Below the pieces are notes generated by a model. The model was not told where the DNA came from, did not search any database, and saw only the letters and a list, made by a program, of their open reading frames with translations. From positions 372,001-436,000 of the forward strand of contig NZ_LGHT01000025.1 in the NCBI RefSeq assembly GCF_001202035.1: a stretch of DNA of 64,000 bases. Reading direction: 5' to 3'. Positions within the stretch are counted from its first letter, which is position 1. Each line of letters begins with the position of its first letter. Source of the DNA: Pseudorhodobacter wandonensis. GTDB taxonomy: Bacteria > Pseudomonadota > Alphaproteobacteria > Rhodobacterales > Rhodobacteraceae. The position numbers and the translations under genes are program-made. This document shows, one piece after another, positions 53,542 to 62,165 of the stretch.

Positions 53542-55209
53542 CTAGGCCAGAATCGGCCTTTGACCAGCGGTCATGCGCATACTTTCCAAAGTACGAAAAA
53601 CCTTTGGCAGTTCTTCCGGCAGATCTTCGGCAATCAACCCCGGCCCAAAGGATCGTGCACATTCCACATGCAGCCAGGCGCCCGTTTCAGCGGCCTGCAT
53701 CGGGGCCATGCCTTGTGCAACCAATCCCGCAACGAACCCAGCCAAAACATCGCCCGAGCCTGCTGTCGCAAGCCAAGGTGCCGCGCGTTCATACAGTGCA
53801 GCATTGATCGAACAGCGCCCATCCGGCGCTGCAAACACCGTATCTGGCCCTTTGAAAAGCACCACGCAGCCCGCGCGCTTGGCCGCATCACGTGTCGCGT
53901 CCACCTTGGAATAGGCAGGGCCTTGCACTGTCGGTTCCTCCAAACGCGCCGCGATATCGGGAAAAAGACGCGCAAATTCGCCTGCATGCGGCGTCAATAT
54001 GCAGCCGCCATGCAATAAGCCAAACAGCCCCGCATCATTTGCCAACATCGTCAGGGCATCTGCGTCCAAAACCGTAGGGATGGATTCATCACGTCTTTGC
54101 AAAGCCACTCGTAGAATCTCTGCCTCGCGCATTCCGATCCCCATTCCCGGCCCCAAACACAATGCATTGATTCGACGATCTGCAAGAACAGCCTCCAGCG
54201 CCGCCGCATCCCGAACCGGTCGCAGCATTACCGCATTCAATTGCGCCGCATTCGCCATCACTGCGGCGGGCGGACACCCCAGCGTCACCACACCAGCCCC
54301 AACCCGCAGCGCCCCCCGTGCCGCCAACCGCGCAGCCCCGCCCGAGGCAACCCCTCCCGACAGAATCAGTGCATGACCGTAGGCATATTTATGCCCCCTT
54401 GCGCGCTGTGCCGTCATCGGATGCGGCTGTTCAATCAGCGCAATGCCGTCGTTCTGTTCCGCATCAAGCGGCTGCAAGCCAATATCCACAACCCGCAGGC
54501 GACCGGAATAAAACGAACCCTGCCCCAAGAAATGACCAAGCTTCGCGCGGTGAAACGTGACAGTCATATCTGCCCGCAGCGGCCATTGCGCCATTGCCTC
54601 GCCCGTATCCGAACACAGCCCCGAGGGCGTATCAATCGCAATAACTCGGCTAACACCGCGATCCATCGAATCATTCAAGGTGTTCAGAACCATCTTCAAT
54701 GGGTCGTCAATATGTCGGGTCAGGCCAATGCCAAAAACGGCGTCGATCACAAGCTGATAAGTTTTACCGCGGATTTGCTGCTCAACATCCGCCCAGTTCT
54801 TGCCTTGCAAAGGCACAATCGGCAAAACATCGCGTTGCGCCAACCATCTCTCGTAATTTACCCGCGCATCTGCAGGCATCTTCTCGGGTGTGCCAAAGAA
54901 ACACACCTGCACCTCGCAACCCGCATCTTTTAACAACCGCGCCACGACAAACCCGTCGCCGCCGTTGTTGCCAGGCCCGCACAACACCAAGGCCCGAAAC
55001 GCCCCTCTTTCATCTTGGTCCAAATACCTCGGGGGTGTGGGGGCAGCGCCCCCACCCTTCGTCTGGCACAACTCGGGCCATGCCTCGAATACCGCATCGA
55101 CCACGCCGCGCCCGGCGCGCTCCATCAACTCCAAACCCGTGACGGTGCCAGACTCAATTGCAGCGGTTTCAATGGCGCGCATTTGGGCAGCAGTTAACAA
55201 CTCGCTCAT
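53542..55209 (-). CDS. nnr: Bifunctional NAD(P)H-hydrate epimerase/ADP-dependent dehydratase
   Basis: This enzyme repairs hydrated NAD(P)H: the N-terminal domain epimerises R/S-NADHX and the C-terminal domain dehydrates it with ADP. The 555-residue protein starts MSELLTAAQMRAIETAA. It has the epimerase LVLCGPGNNGGDGFVVARLL (about 77-96) and VIAIDTPSGLCSDTGE. The dehydratase part has GVASGGAARLAARGALRVGAG, LTPHAGEFARLFP and the ADP site ATAGSGDVLAGFVAG (about 500-514). Residues about 50-69 (TKGGGAAPTPPRYLDQDER) are encoded by a dispersed DNA repeat and are not expected in the family. Confidence 0.93.
   Translation of the reverse strand: MSELLTAAQMRAIETAAIESGTVTGLELMERAGRGVVDAVFEAWPELCQTKGGGAAPTPPRYLDQDERGAFRALVLCGPGNNGGDGFVVARLLKDAGCEVQVCFFGTPEKMPADARVNYERWLAQRDVLPIVPLQGKNWADVEQQIRGKTYQLVIDAVFGIGLTRHIDDPLKMVLNTLNDSMDRGVSRVIAIDTPSGLCSDTGEAMAQWPLRADMTVTFHRAKLGHFLGQGSFYSGRLRVVDIGLQPLDAEQNDGIALIEQPHPMTAQRARGHKYAYGHALILSGGVASGGAARLAARGALRVGAGVVTLGCPPAAVMANAAQLNAVMLRPVRDAAALEAVLADRRINALCLGPGMGIGMREAEILRVALQRRDESIPTVLDADALTMLANDAGLFGLLHGGCILTPHAGEFARLFPDIAARLEEPTVQGPAYSKVDATRDAAKRAGCVVLFKGPDTVFAAPDGRCSINAALYERAAPWLATAGSGDVLAGFVAGLVAQGMAPMQAAETGAWLHVECARSFGPGLIAEDLPEELPKVFRTLESMRMTAGQRPILA
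55003..55062 (-). repeat. Dispersed GC-rich hairpin repeat inside nnr coding sequence
   Basis: On the minus strand this reads GAAGGGT, then the hairpin GGGGGCGCTGCCCCC (55053-55039), ACACCCCCGAG, GTATTTGG and ACCAAGATGAAAG. The 15-nt hairpin is identical to that of the intergenic repeat at 59456-59470, and the order hairpin, CCCCCG, (A)TATTTG, A-rich tail is the same as in other copies. Here it keeps the reading frame open. Confidence 0.7.
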
Positions 55210-55262
55210 ATTTCGCACCCCACAAGTTTTCATTTCGCACAATATTCAGCATGATCGCCTAA

Positions 55263-55724
<462 letters not shown>

Positions 55725-55781
55725 TCCGACGGCAAGGCTAACCCCCTTGCCAAACCACGCTTAAGCAGAAGGAATGACCCT

Positions 55782-57191
55782 ATGAAAACGGTCGCAGACG
55801 TTCTGAAACTGATCAAAGACGAAGAGGTCGCCTATGTCGACGTTCGTTTTACTGACCCAAAAGGCAAATTGCAGCACGTGACGCTGGATGTTGATCTGGT
55901 CGACGAAGACTTCTTTGATGAAGGCTTCATGTTCGACGGTTCCTCCATCGCAGGCTGGAAGTCGATCGATCAATCCGACATGAAGCTGATCCTTGATCCG
56001 TCTTCGGTCTACATCGACCCCTTCTATGCCGAAAAAACCCTCTGCGTGCATTGCAACGTGGTCGAGCCCGACACTGGCGAGGCCTATTCGCGTGACCCAC
56101 GCGGCACCGCTGCCAAGGCCGAGGCCTACCTGAAAGCAACTGGTATTGGTGACACGTCTTACTACGGCCCAGAGGCTGAATTCTTCCTGTTCGACGATGT
56201 ACGCTATTCTGTGACACCACAGAAAGTGGCCTTCAGCATTGACGCCGAAGCCGCTGCCTGGAACACAGACGCCGAGTTTGAAGGTGGCAACCTTGCCCAC
56301 CGTGCCGGCCATAAAGGCGGCTACTTCCCTGTAAACCCAATCGACGAAGCTCAGGACATTCGCGGCGAGATGCTCTCGACCATGAAGCGTATGGGCATCA
56401 AGGTTGACAAGCACCACCACGAAGTGGCGACCTGCCAGCACGAACTGGGCATGATCTTTGGTGGCTTGGTTGAACAGGCTGACAACATCCAGAAATACAA
56501 ATACGTGATCCACAACGTGGCCCACGCTTACGGCAAAACCGTTACCTTCATGCCAAAGCCTATGAAGGGCGACAACGGCTCGGGTATGCACGTGAACATG
56601 TCGATCTGGAAAGACGGCAAGCCACTGTTTGCCGGCGACAAATACGCGGACCTTAGCCAAGAAGCACTGTATTTCATCGGTGGCATTCTGAAGCACGCGA
56701 AATCGTTGAACGCACTGACCAACCCGTCGACCAACAGCTACAAGCGTTTGATCCCAGGGTTTGAAGCACCTGTTCTGCGCGCCTTCTCGGCACGCAACCG
56801 CTCGGGCTGCGTTCGTATTCCGTGGACAGAATCGCCAAAAGCAAAACGCGTTGAAGCCCGTTTCCCCGATCCATCGGCAAACCCATACTTGGCATTCGCG
56901 GCCTTGTTGATGGCAGGCATCGACGGCATCAAGAACAAGATCGATCCAGGCCCGGCATCTGACAAAGACCTGTACGATTTGCCGCCAGAAGAATTGGCAG
57001 CAATCCCGACAGTTTGCGGCAGCCTGCGCGAAGCTCTGGAATCGCTGGAAGCAGACCATGACTACTTGTTGGCGGGTGACGTGTTCACCAAAGACCAGCT
57101 GGAAGGCTACATGGCGCTGAAATGGGAAGAAGTTTATGCTTATGAGCATACACCACACCCAATCGAGTACGCGATGTACTACTCCTGCTAA
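55782..57191 (+). CDS. glnA: Glutamine synthetase type I
   Basis: GlnA makes glutamine from glutamate, ammonia and ATP. The 469-residue length is that of GSI. Motifs include FDGSSIAGWKSIDQSDM (about 50-66), GPEAEFFLFDDVRY, the ATP-site segment KPMKGDNGSGMHVNMS (about 263-278), and NPSTNSYKRLIPGFEAP. The adenylylation tyrosine is in DKDLYDLPPEE (about residue 398), so PII/GlnE control is expected. A clear terminator follows. Confidence 0.98.
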   Translation: MKTVADVLKLIKDEEVAYVDVRFTDPKGKLQHVTLDVDLVDEDFFDEGFMFDGSSIAGWKSIDQSDMKLILDPSSVYIDPFYAEKTLCVHCNVVEPDTGEAYSRDPRGTAAKAEAYLKATGIGDTSYYGPEAEFFLFDDVRYSVTPQKVAFSIDAEAAAWNTDAEFEGGNLAHRAGHKGGYFPVNPIDEAQDIRGEMLSTMKRMGIKVDKHHHEVATCQHELGMIFGGLVEQADNIQKYKYVIHNVAHAYGKTVTFMPKPMKGDNGSGMHVNMSIWKDGKPLFAGDKYADLSQEALYFIGGILKHAKSLNALTNPSTNSYKRLIPGFEAPVLRAFSARNRSGCVRIPWTESPKAKRVEARFPDPSANPYLAFAALLMAGIDGIKNKIDPGPASDKDLYDLPPEELAAIPTVCGSLREALESLEADHDYLLAGDVFTKDQLEGYMALKWEEVYAYEHTPHPIEYAMYYSC

Positions 57192-57276
57192 ACGACTGCG
57201 CCCAATCTGAACCAGATTGGGCGCAAATCATTCCACACCGGGCCGGTTTCAACACCAAAACCCGCGTGATGGAAAC

Positions 57277-57303
57277 AAAAGCCGCCTCAGGGCGGCTTTT
57301 TTA
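57277..57303 (+). terminator. Intrinsic terminator of glnBA
   Basis: AAAAGCCGCC pairs with GGGCGGCTTTT around a TCA loop and is followed by a T-run, about 85 nt after the glnA stop. Confidence 0.9.
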
Positions 57304-57422
57304 AATTATGTTCAACAATTGTCAAAATGAACAACAATCAATTCAACATTGCCATATTGGTCACAAAATATTGCTTTAATTTCTTCTTAGGTTGCTCTTG
57401 ACAACTCTAAGGGAATCTCGAA

Positions 57423-58364
57423 ATGACGACGACAACAACGAGTACCATTGCCCTAGTAACGTATGAAACGAGTTCTAGGATAAATTTCGCCCATATCGTG
57501 GGGGAAATGCAGCGTTCGCTCGATAAATCGCCGCAAAGCAACTATGCTTTGACATGGGATCATGACGACATTGCCACTTTCGATTTCGAAAGTACCCGGA
57601 TTGTTTTGTCGCTTGAGGACAATGCAGCGCCGACCGAAGAGCCGGTACATGACCGCCTGCTGATAAGCGTTGGCCCACCCTCAAAGGGGCCGCTTCGGCG
57701 CCAACCGGAAATTTCATATGAACAGCTTTGCAGCGTAATCGTTGAACGCGTTTGCGCCTATTATGAAACCCAGCCTGTCTATTGGCAGCAAGTCGAAGAA
57801 TGTGTCACCTCTGAAACTGTTGACGAGATTTTTGACAGAATCGCGCTGGCCCAAAGCAAAACCCAGACAATTGATGGGGAAGCCGAGGCCGTTGCTGGCG
57901 CGACAGAGCGGCACACGCAAGAAAACATTATTCATATGTCGGCCCCCAAAAGCCGATTCCCGAATTTCCGCACGAAAGGCGATGCACGCAACACGGCTCG
58001 CGCACGCAAAATCCCGCTCTCCATGCTTCGTGGCCGGGCAGGAGAAGTGGCGAATGACGTGGCTGGCGGGCGTTTTCAGGAAAGCGATCAGCTTCGCGCG
58101 GTGCGTACCGCCCTGTATGAAGAGCAGGATGCCACCAAAGCCACCGGCCCTGAACGGAATTCTGTTGCTGTGCGCCTGACCGCGACTGCAATGGATGCCA
58201 CATTGGTGGTCGTATGCCTGCCCGTGGGCGCAGCAATGCTGGCCTACCATATTTTCAATGGCGGCGAACTTCGCCGAACCGCTCAGGTCATGACAGTTAC
58301 AGGCCTGTTTCTGGCGTCATCCAAATGGTTCGCCTCCATGCCTCTCAGTATTTTGTTTTCGTAA
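57423..58364 (+). CDS. Hypothetical protein with C-terminal membrane helices
   Basis: A 313-residue protein I do not recognise. It starts with a Thr run (MTTTTTSTIALVTYETSSR). Residues about 1-130 look like a folded cytoplasmic domain. Residues about 140-245 are polar and Arg/Lys/Glu-rich, probably disordered or helical. Residues about 250-272 and 285-308 are two hydrophobic helices. The 120-nt upstream region is AT-rich, unlike most gaps here, and could hold its own promoter. It is isolated between the glnA terminator and the convergent agmatinase gene. Confidence 0.7.
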   Translation: MTTTTTSTIALVTYETSSRINFAHIVGEMQRSLDKSPQSNYALTWDHDDIATFDFESTRIVLSLEDNAAPTEEPVHDRLLISVGPPSKGPLRRQPEISYEQLCSVIVERVCAYYETQPVYWQQVEECVTSETVDEIFDRIALAQSKTQTIDGEAEAVAGATERHTQENIIHMSAPKSRFPNFRTKGDARNTARARKIPLSMLRGRAGEVANDVAGGRFQESDQLRAVRTALYEEQDATKATGPERNSVAVRLTATAMDATLVVVCLPVGAAMLAYHIFNGGELRRTAQVMTVTGLFLASSKWFASMPLSILFS

Positions 58365-58404
58365 ATTTTGGTCGGCCAAACGAATTCTTGAACCACGGTC
58401 CTTG

Positions 58405-59376
58405 CTATTGGGGACCGGCTTGTCCGGCGCGTTGTGGCACGCCCGGCAATACGCAGAGCATTTCATACAACAGGTTTGCCCCGATCAAGGCTGTATTGCC
58501 GCTGGGGTCATAGAGCGGCGAGACCTCGACCAGATCCCCGCCAATAAGGTTCAGCCCTGCAGATCCGCGAATAATCTCAAGCGCCTGGATGGTGGTAAGC
58601 CCACCCGGTTCGACCGTACCGGTGCCTGGCGCATAGGCCGGATCAAGGCTGTCGATATCAAAGGAAATGTAACAAGGTGCTGCGCCGATTCTGGCGCGAA
58701 TGTCGTGCATGAGGGGCGCGAGCGATTTGTGCCAGCAGGCCTCGGCCTGAACCACTGTCCAGCCCTTGTCACGCGCCCAGTCAAAATCATCTGGCCCATA
58801 GCCAGTGCCGCGCAGGCCGATCTGAAACACCTTATCGTTGATCAGGCAGCCGTCTTCCCATGCGCGGCGAAACGGGCAACCATGAGCGACCGTTTCGCCA
58901 AACATCTGGTCGTTGATATCGGCATGGGCATCGACATGGATAAGGGCAACCGGACCATGCCGTTCTTTGATTGCGCGTAGAATCGGCCATGTCAGGGTGT
59001 GATCGCCACCCAAGGTCAGTGGAACCGCGCCATGGGCGAGAATTTCACGGTAATGCGCCGTAATGATGTCGACCGATTTCTTGAGGTCAAAAGTGTTGAT
59101 CGGCACATCGCCAATATCGGCCACCTGCAAATGGTCAAACGGCGCGGCGCCGGTGGCCATGCTATAGGGCCGCAACATCCGCGATTCATCGCGGATCTGA
59201 CGTGGCCCAAGCCGCGTGCCGGGCCGGTTTGAGGTGCCTATATCCATCGGGATGCCGACAAAGCAAGCATCGAGCCCCGCAGCCGTAGCTTGGGTTGGCA
59301 GACGCATCATCGTATTAGGCCCACCGAAACGCGGCATGTCATTGCCGCCCAGAGGTTGGTTGAATGACTTGCCCAT
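58405..59376 (-). CDS. speB: Agmatinase (ureohydrolase family)
   Basis: This binuclear manganese enzyme probably hydrolyses agmatine to putrescine and urea. From the ATG at 59376 it is 323 residues. Metal-binding motifs are LTLGGDHTLTWPIL, IHVDAHADINDQM and YISFDIDSLDPAYAPGTGTVEPGG (its DIDSLDP core), all complete. A longer frame from 59493 would read through the GC-rich repeat and is rejected. Related ureohydrolases such as guanidinobutyrase or guanidinase cannot be excluded from sequence alone. Confidence 0.9.
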   Translation of the reverse strand: MGKSFNQPLGGNDMPRFGGPNTMMRLPTQATAAGLDACFVGIPMDIGTSNRPGTRLGPRQIRDESRMLRPYSMATGAAPFDHLQVADIGDVPINTFDLKKSVDIITAHYREILAHGAVPLTLGGDHTLTWPILRAIKERHGPVALIHVDAHADINDQMFGETVAHGCPFRRAWEDGCLINDKVFQIGLRGTGYGPDDFDWARDKGWTVVQAEACWHKSLAPLMHDIRARIGAAPCYISFDIDSLDPAYAPGTGTVEPGGLTTIQALEIIRGSAGLNLIGGDLVEVSPLYDPSGNTALIGANLLYEMLCVLPGVPQRAGQAGPQ

Positions 59377-59455
59377 ATTGATGCTCCGCTGGATTTGGTT
59401 TTGTTCGAGAGTTTCGCAATACGTGCTGTTTGGCAAGAGGCCTAGCGCTGGCGCA

Positions 59456-59522
59456 GGGGGCGCTGCCCCCTCTGGGCCTTGAGGCCCATTCACCCCCGGG
59501 ATATTTGTACCGAAAAGAAAGC
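59456..59522 (+). repeat. GC-rich hairpin repeat with GGGATATTTG tail, upstream of speB
   Basis: Hairpin GGGGGCGCTGCCCCC (59456-59470) is followed by a second stem (GGGCC/GGCCC region), then CACCCCCGGGATATTTGTAC and CGAAAAGAAAGC. The last 25 nt match 43472-43496 exactly on the opposite strand, and the first hairpin matches the copy inside nnr. Confidence 0.7.
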
Positions 59523-59526
59523 AGGA

Positions 59527-60306
59527 TCAGGTGGAATGCGCTTTGGTCAGGCTGGCACGATGGTCTGGTGTTAAAGCGTCTAGCGGCAAGACATAGGTGT
59601 GAATGGTGAAAAGCACGGCTTGGGTTTGTGGCAGGCGCAGCAAGCATTGACGTTCTGCGCGCAAGTATTTGGGGCTGTTATCAATGCGCGGATCGGATTC
59701 GCGGCGCGGATGGAATAAATCGGGGCTGGCATAGAGGTTGTGGTTCATCCGCCAAATCGGCCGTCCTGTTTGCACGGCATCCAGCAAGCGTTGTACCCGC
59801 CGCGCGATGTTTTCATCATATTGGGCAACCGGCTGATGAATGCGCGACATCGGCTTGCCCAGCTTTTCGTCCAAGGCCCAACTGGCCGGAAAGCACAGGA
59901 TTGCGCCTGCCAGCAAATGTTCGCCCTGCCCATTTGGCAGCATCAGGCACAGATCTTCCTGAACCAAGCGCCCAAGGCAGCGCAGCGGATCATCACGATT
60001 CAGCGCGACCGACACGCCATCGGGCCGCAGCGCCGTTTGCGCCTGAATGCGATAACCGCTGTCCTGCGCCAGTTTCGCCAGTACAAGATCATAGGTTTCC
60101 TCTGCGGCCGCCTTTGCCATTGGCATCAGCGCGTGCACCTCGGCCCCTAGTGCAACAAGCCTGTCGCGTTCAGCCATTTGCGCGGCGAAAACCTCATCGC
60201 GCAGCAACCAATCGTCGTTTTCGACGGGCATGACGCCCGGCAACCGGGCGAGGCGCGGGTCAAGCCAAGGCATGGCAGGCAGGCTGTGGTGCAATATCGC
60301 GGTCAT
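59527..60306 (-). CDS. DUF3445 protein, heme-dependent oxidative N-demethylase-like
   Basis: A 259-residue cytoplasmic protein of the DUF3445 family, whose characterised relative is the alpha subunit of a heme-dependent oxidative N-demethylase. Conserved features include VQEDLCLMLPNGQGEHLLAG (about 134-153), CFPASWALDEKLGKPMSRIHQPV (its ASW..EKLG..IH.PV core) and WRMNHNLYASPDLFHP. The histidine of IHQPV and the nearby Arg-rich segment may bind heme. No partner reductase gene is adjacent, so the substrate is unknown. Confidence 0.85.
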   Translation of the reverse strand: MTAILHHSLPAMPWLDPRLARLPGVMPVENDDWLLRDEVFAAQMAERDRLVALGAEVHALMPMAKAAAEETYDLVLAKLAQDSGYRIQAQTALRPDGVSVALNRDDPLRCLGRLVQEDLCLMLPNGQGEHLLAGAILCFPASWALDEKLGKPMSRIHQPVAQYDENIARRVQRLLDAVQTGRPIWRMNHNLYASPDLFHPRRESDPRIDNSPKYLRAERQCLLRLPQTQAVLFTIHTYVLPLDALTPDHRASLTKAHST

Positions 60307-60455
60307 CACGCAGCCATAGCGCAAGCAATGCGCCGCGCAAAGCCGAATTCATCTTGTTTTCTCGGCTTCGGCTTGCCCTTAGGTCCATCGCGCACTATGG
60401 GAAGGGCAATCCCTGACGCAATGCCCTTGCTGCCCAAATTGAAAGGCTCTGCCCT

Positions 60456-61760
60456 ATGATCCCCCGTTATTCCCGCCCCGACATGGTTGCCATCTGGTCG
60501 CCGGAAACCAAGTTCAAAATCTGGTACGAAATTGAGGCACATGCCTGCGATGCAATGGCCGATCTGGGGACCATCCCACGCGGAAACGCCGATGCGGTGT
60601 GGAAGGCCAAGGATGTCCAGTTTGACGTCGCGCGGATTGACGAGATCGAGGCAGTCACCAAGCATGACGTGATCGCGTTCCTGACCCATCTGGCCGAACA
60701 TGTCGGGTCGGATGAGGCGCGGTTTGTGCATCAAGGCATGACCTCTTCGGATGTGCTGGATACTTGCCTGAACGTGCAGCTGGTGCGTGCGTCCGATATT
60801 TTGATTGCCGATCTGGTGGCCTTGTTGGCCGCGTTGAAAAAACGCGCGATGGAGCATAAGCATACTGTCCGCGTTGGCCGCAGCCACGGCATCCACGCCG
60901 AACCCACCACGATGGGCCTGACATTCGCCCGCTTTTATGCGGAAATGGACCGCAACCTTGCCCGCCTGAAGGCTGTTCGCGCGGAAATCGCGACCGGTGC
61001 AATATCGGGCGCGGTTGGTACCTTTGCCAATATCGACCCGCGGGTCGAGGAACATGTTTGCGCCAAGCTGGGCCTGACGCCAGAGCCGATTTCGACCCAA
61101 GTGATTCCACGCGACCGCCACGCGATGTTCTTTGCGGTGTTGGGGGTGATTGCCTCCTCGATCGAAAACGTCGCGATTGAAATCCGCCACATGCAGCGCA
61201 CCGAAGTGCTGGAAGGGGCCGAGTTTTTCTCGATGGGGCAAAAAGGCTCTTCCGCGATGCCGCATAAGAAGAACCCCGTATTGACCGAAAACCTGACCGG
61301 CCTTGCCCGCCTTGTGCGGATGTCGGTGATTCCGGCGATGGAAAACGTGGCACTGTGGCATGAGCGCGATATTTCGCATTCCTCGGTCGAGCGGGCGATT
61401 GGCCCTGACGCCACGATCACGCTGGATTTTGCGCTGAACCGTCTAACCGGCGTTGTAGATAAAATGTTGATTTTCCCGCAAAACATGCTGGACAACATGA
61501 ACAAATTTCCTGGCCTCGTGATGTCGCAACGCGTTCTGCTTGCGCTGACCCAAGCCGGTGTTAGCCGCGAGGCGGCCTATTCCATGGTACAGCGTAACGC
61601 GCTGAAAGTATGGGAAGACCGCGTTGATTTCCGTGAGGAATTGCTGGCGGATGCCGATGTTGTGGCAGCCCTTGGCGTTGACGGGATCAATGAGAAATTC
61701 GACATGGATTACCATACCAAGCATGTCGACACGATCTTCAAGCGCGTCTTTGGCGCCTGA
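60456..61760 (+). CDS. purB: Adenylosuccinate lyase
   Basis: PurB works twice in purine synthesis, splitting SAICAR and adenylosuccinate to release fumarate. The 434-residue protein starts MIPRYSRPDMVAIWSPETKF, typical of the type. It has MTSSDVLDTCLNVQL, VGRSHGIHAEPTTMGL and the fumarase/aspartase signature GSSAMPHKKNPVLTENL (about residues 262-278) with the flexible catalytic serine loop. A terminator and a small secreted-protein gene follow. Confidence 0.97.
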   Translation: MIPRYSRPDMVAIWSPETKFKIWYEIEAHACDAMADLGTIPRGNADAVWKAKDVQFDVARIDEIEAVTKHDVIAFLTHLAEHVGSDEARFVHQGMTSSDVLDTCLNVQLVRASDILIADLVALLAALKKRAMEHKHTVRVGRSHGIHAEPTTMGLTFARFYAEMDRNLARLKAVRAEIATGAISGAVGTFANIDPRVEEHVCAKLGLTPEPISTQVIPRDRHAMFFAVLGVIASSIENVAIEIRHMQRTEVLEGAEFFSMGQKGSSAMPHKKNPVLTENLTGLARLVRMSVIPAMENVALWHERDISHSSVERAIGPDATITLDFALNRLTGVVDKMLIFPQNMLDNMNKFPGLVMSQRVLLALTQAGVSREAAYSMVQRNALKVWEDRVDFREELLADADVVAALGVDGINEKFDMDYHTKHVDTIFKRVFGA

Positions 61761-61780
61761 AATCCGGCAAATCCGGCACT

Positions 61781-61819
61781 TAAGGGCAAGCAGATTTTCT
61801 GCCTGCCCTTATGTTTTTT
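61781..61819 (+). terminator. Intrinsic terminator of purB
   Basis: TAAGGGCA-AGCAGA pairs with TCTGC-C-TGCCCTTA and is followed by TGTTTTTT, about 20 nt after the purB stop. Confidence 0.8.
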
Positions 61820-61907
61820 GTGGTATCCTTGGGTCAGCGAAAGCCCTGTTGGCACTGTAGACGGGGCAAGACGCGAGTTGTTTTTATAGCACGAGGAAGG
61901 ACCACTG

Positions 61908-62069
61908 ATGAAAATCAAGATTGCTTTCACATTGCTTATTCTTGCCTTTACGCCCGGTTCTGCGATGGCGTATTGCCAAGGTTCTGACCACAGCCAAAGC
62001 GCGATGAATTGCGGCGATGGCAAGGTATTGGATGCCGCTACAAACGCATGCGTGCCTGTCGCGGGATAA
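61908..62069 (+). CDS. Small secreted cysteine-containing protein
   Basis: A 53-residue protein with AGGAAGG 9 nt before the ATG. Residues 1-19 are a classic signal peptide (KIKIAFTLLILAFTPGSAMA, cleaved near AMA). The mature part of about 33 residues has three cysteines (AYCQGSDHS, MNCGDGKVLDAAT, NACVPV), a compact pattern reminiscent of chitin-binding-like small domains. I recall similar tiny proteins downstream of purB in Rhodobacterales. The function is unknown. Confidence 0.72.
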   Translation: MKIKIAFTLLILAFTPGSAMAYCQGSDHSQSAMNCGDGKVLDAATNACVPVAG

Positions 62070-62165
62070 AAAGTGAACATGCGGACCTAAATTGGCAGAA
62101 TGTAAGCCCGTATTAACCTGAACCTGACATCGTGGTCCCTGTAGCTTTAGCATAACGGGGGCCAA

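Noticed and set aside
55761-57158. Long minus-strand frame opposite glnA
   Set aside because: glnA is unmistakable. The antisense product is Phe/Val/Cys-rich with no motif or start site support.
59377-59493. N-terminal extension of the agmatinase starting at 59493
   Set aside because: The extra residues are encoded largely by the GC-rich repeat. The ATG at 59376 gives the normal N-terminus.
60306-61379. Minus-strand frame opposite purB
   Set aside because: It overlaps the certain purB and shows no domain signature.
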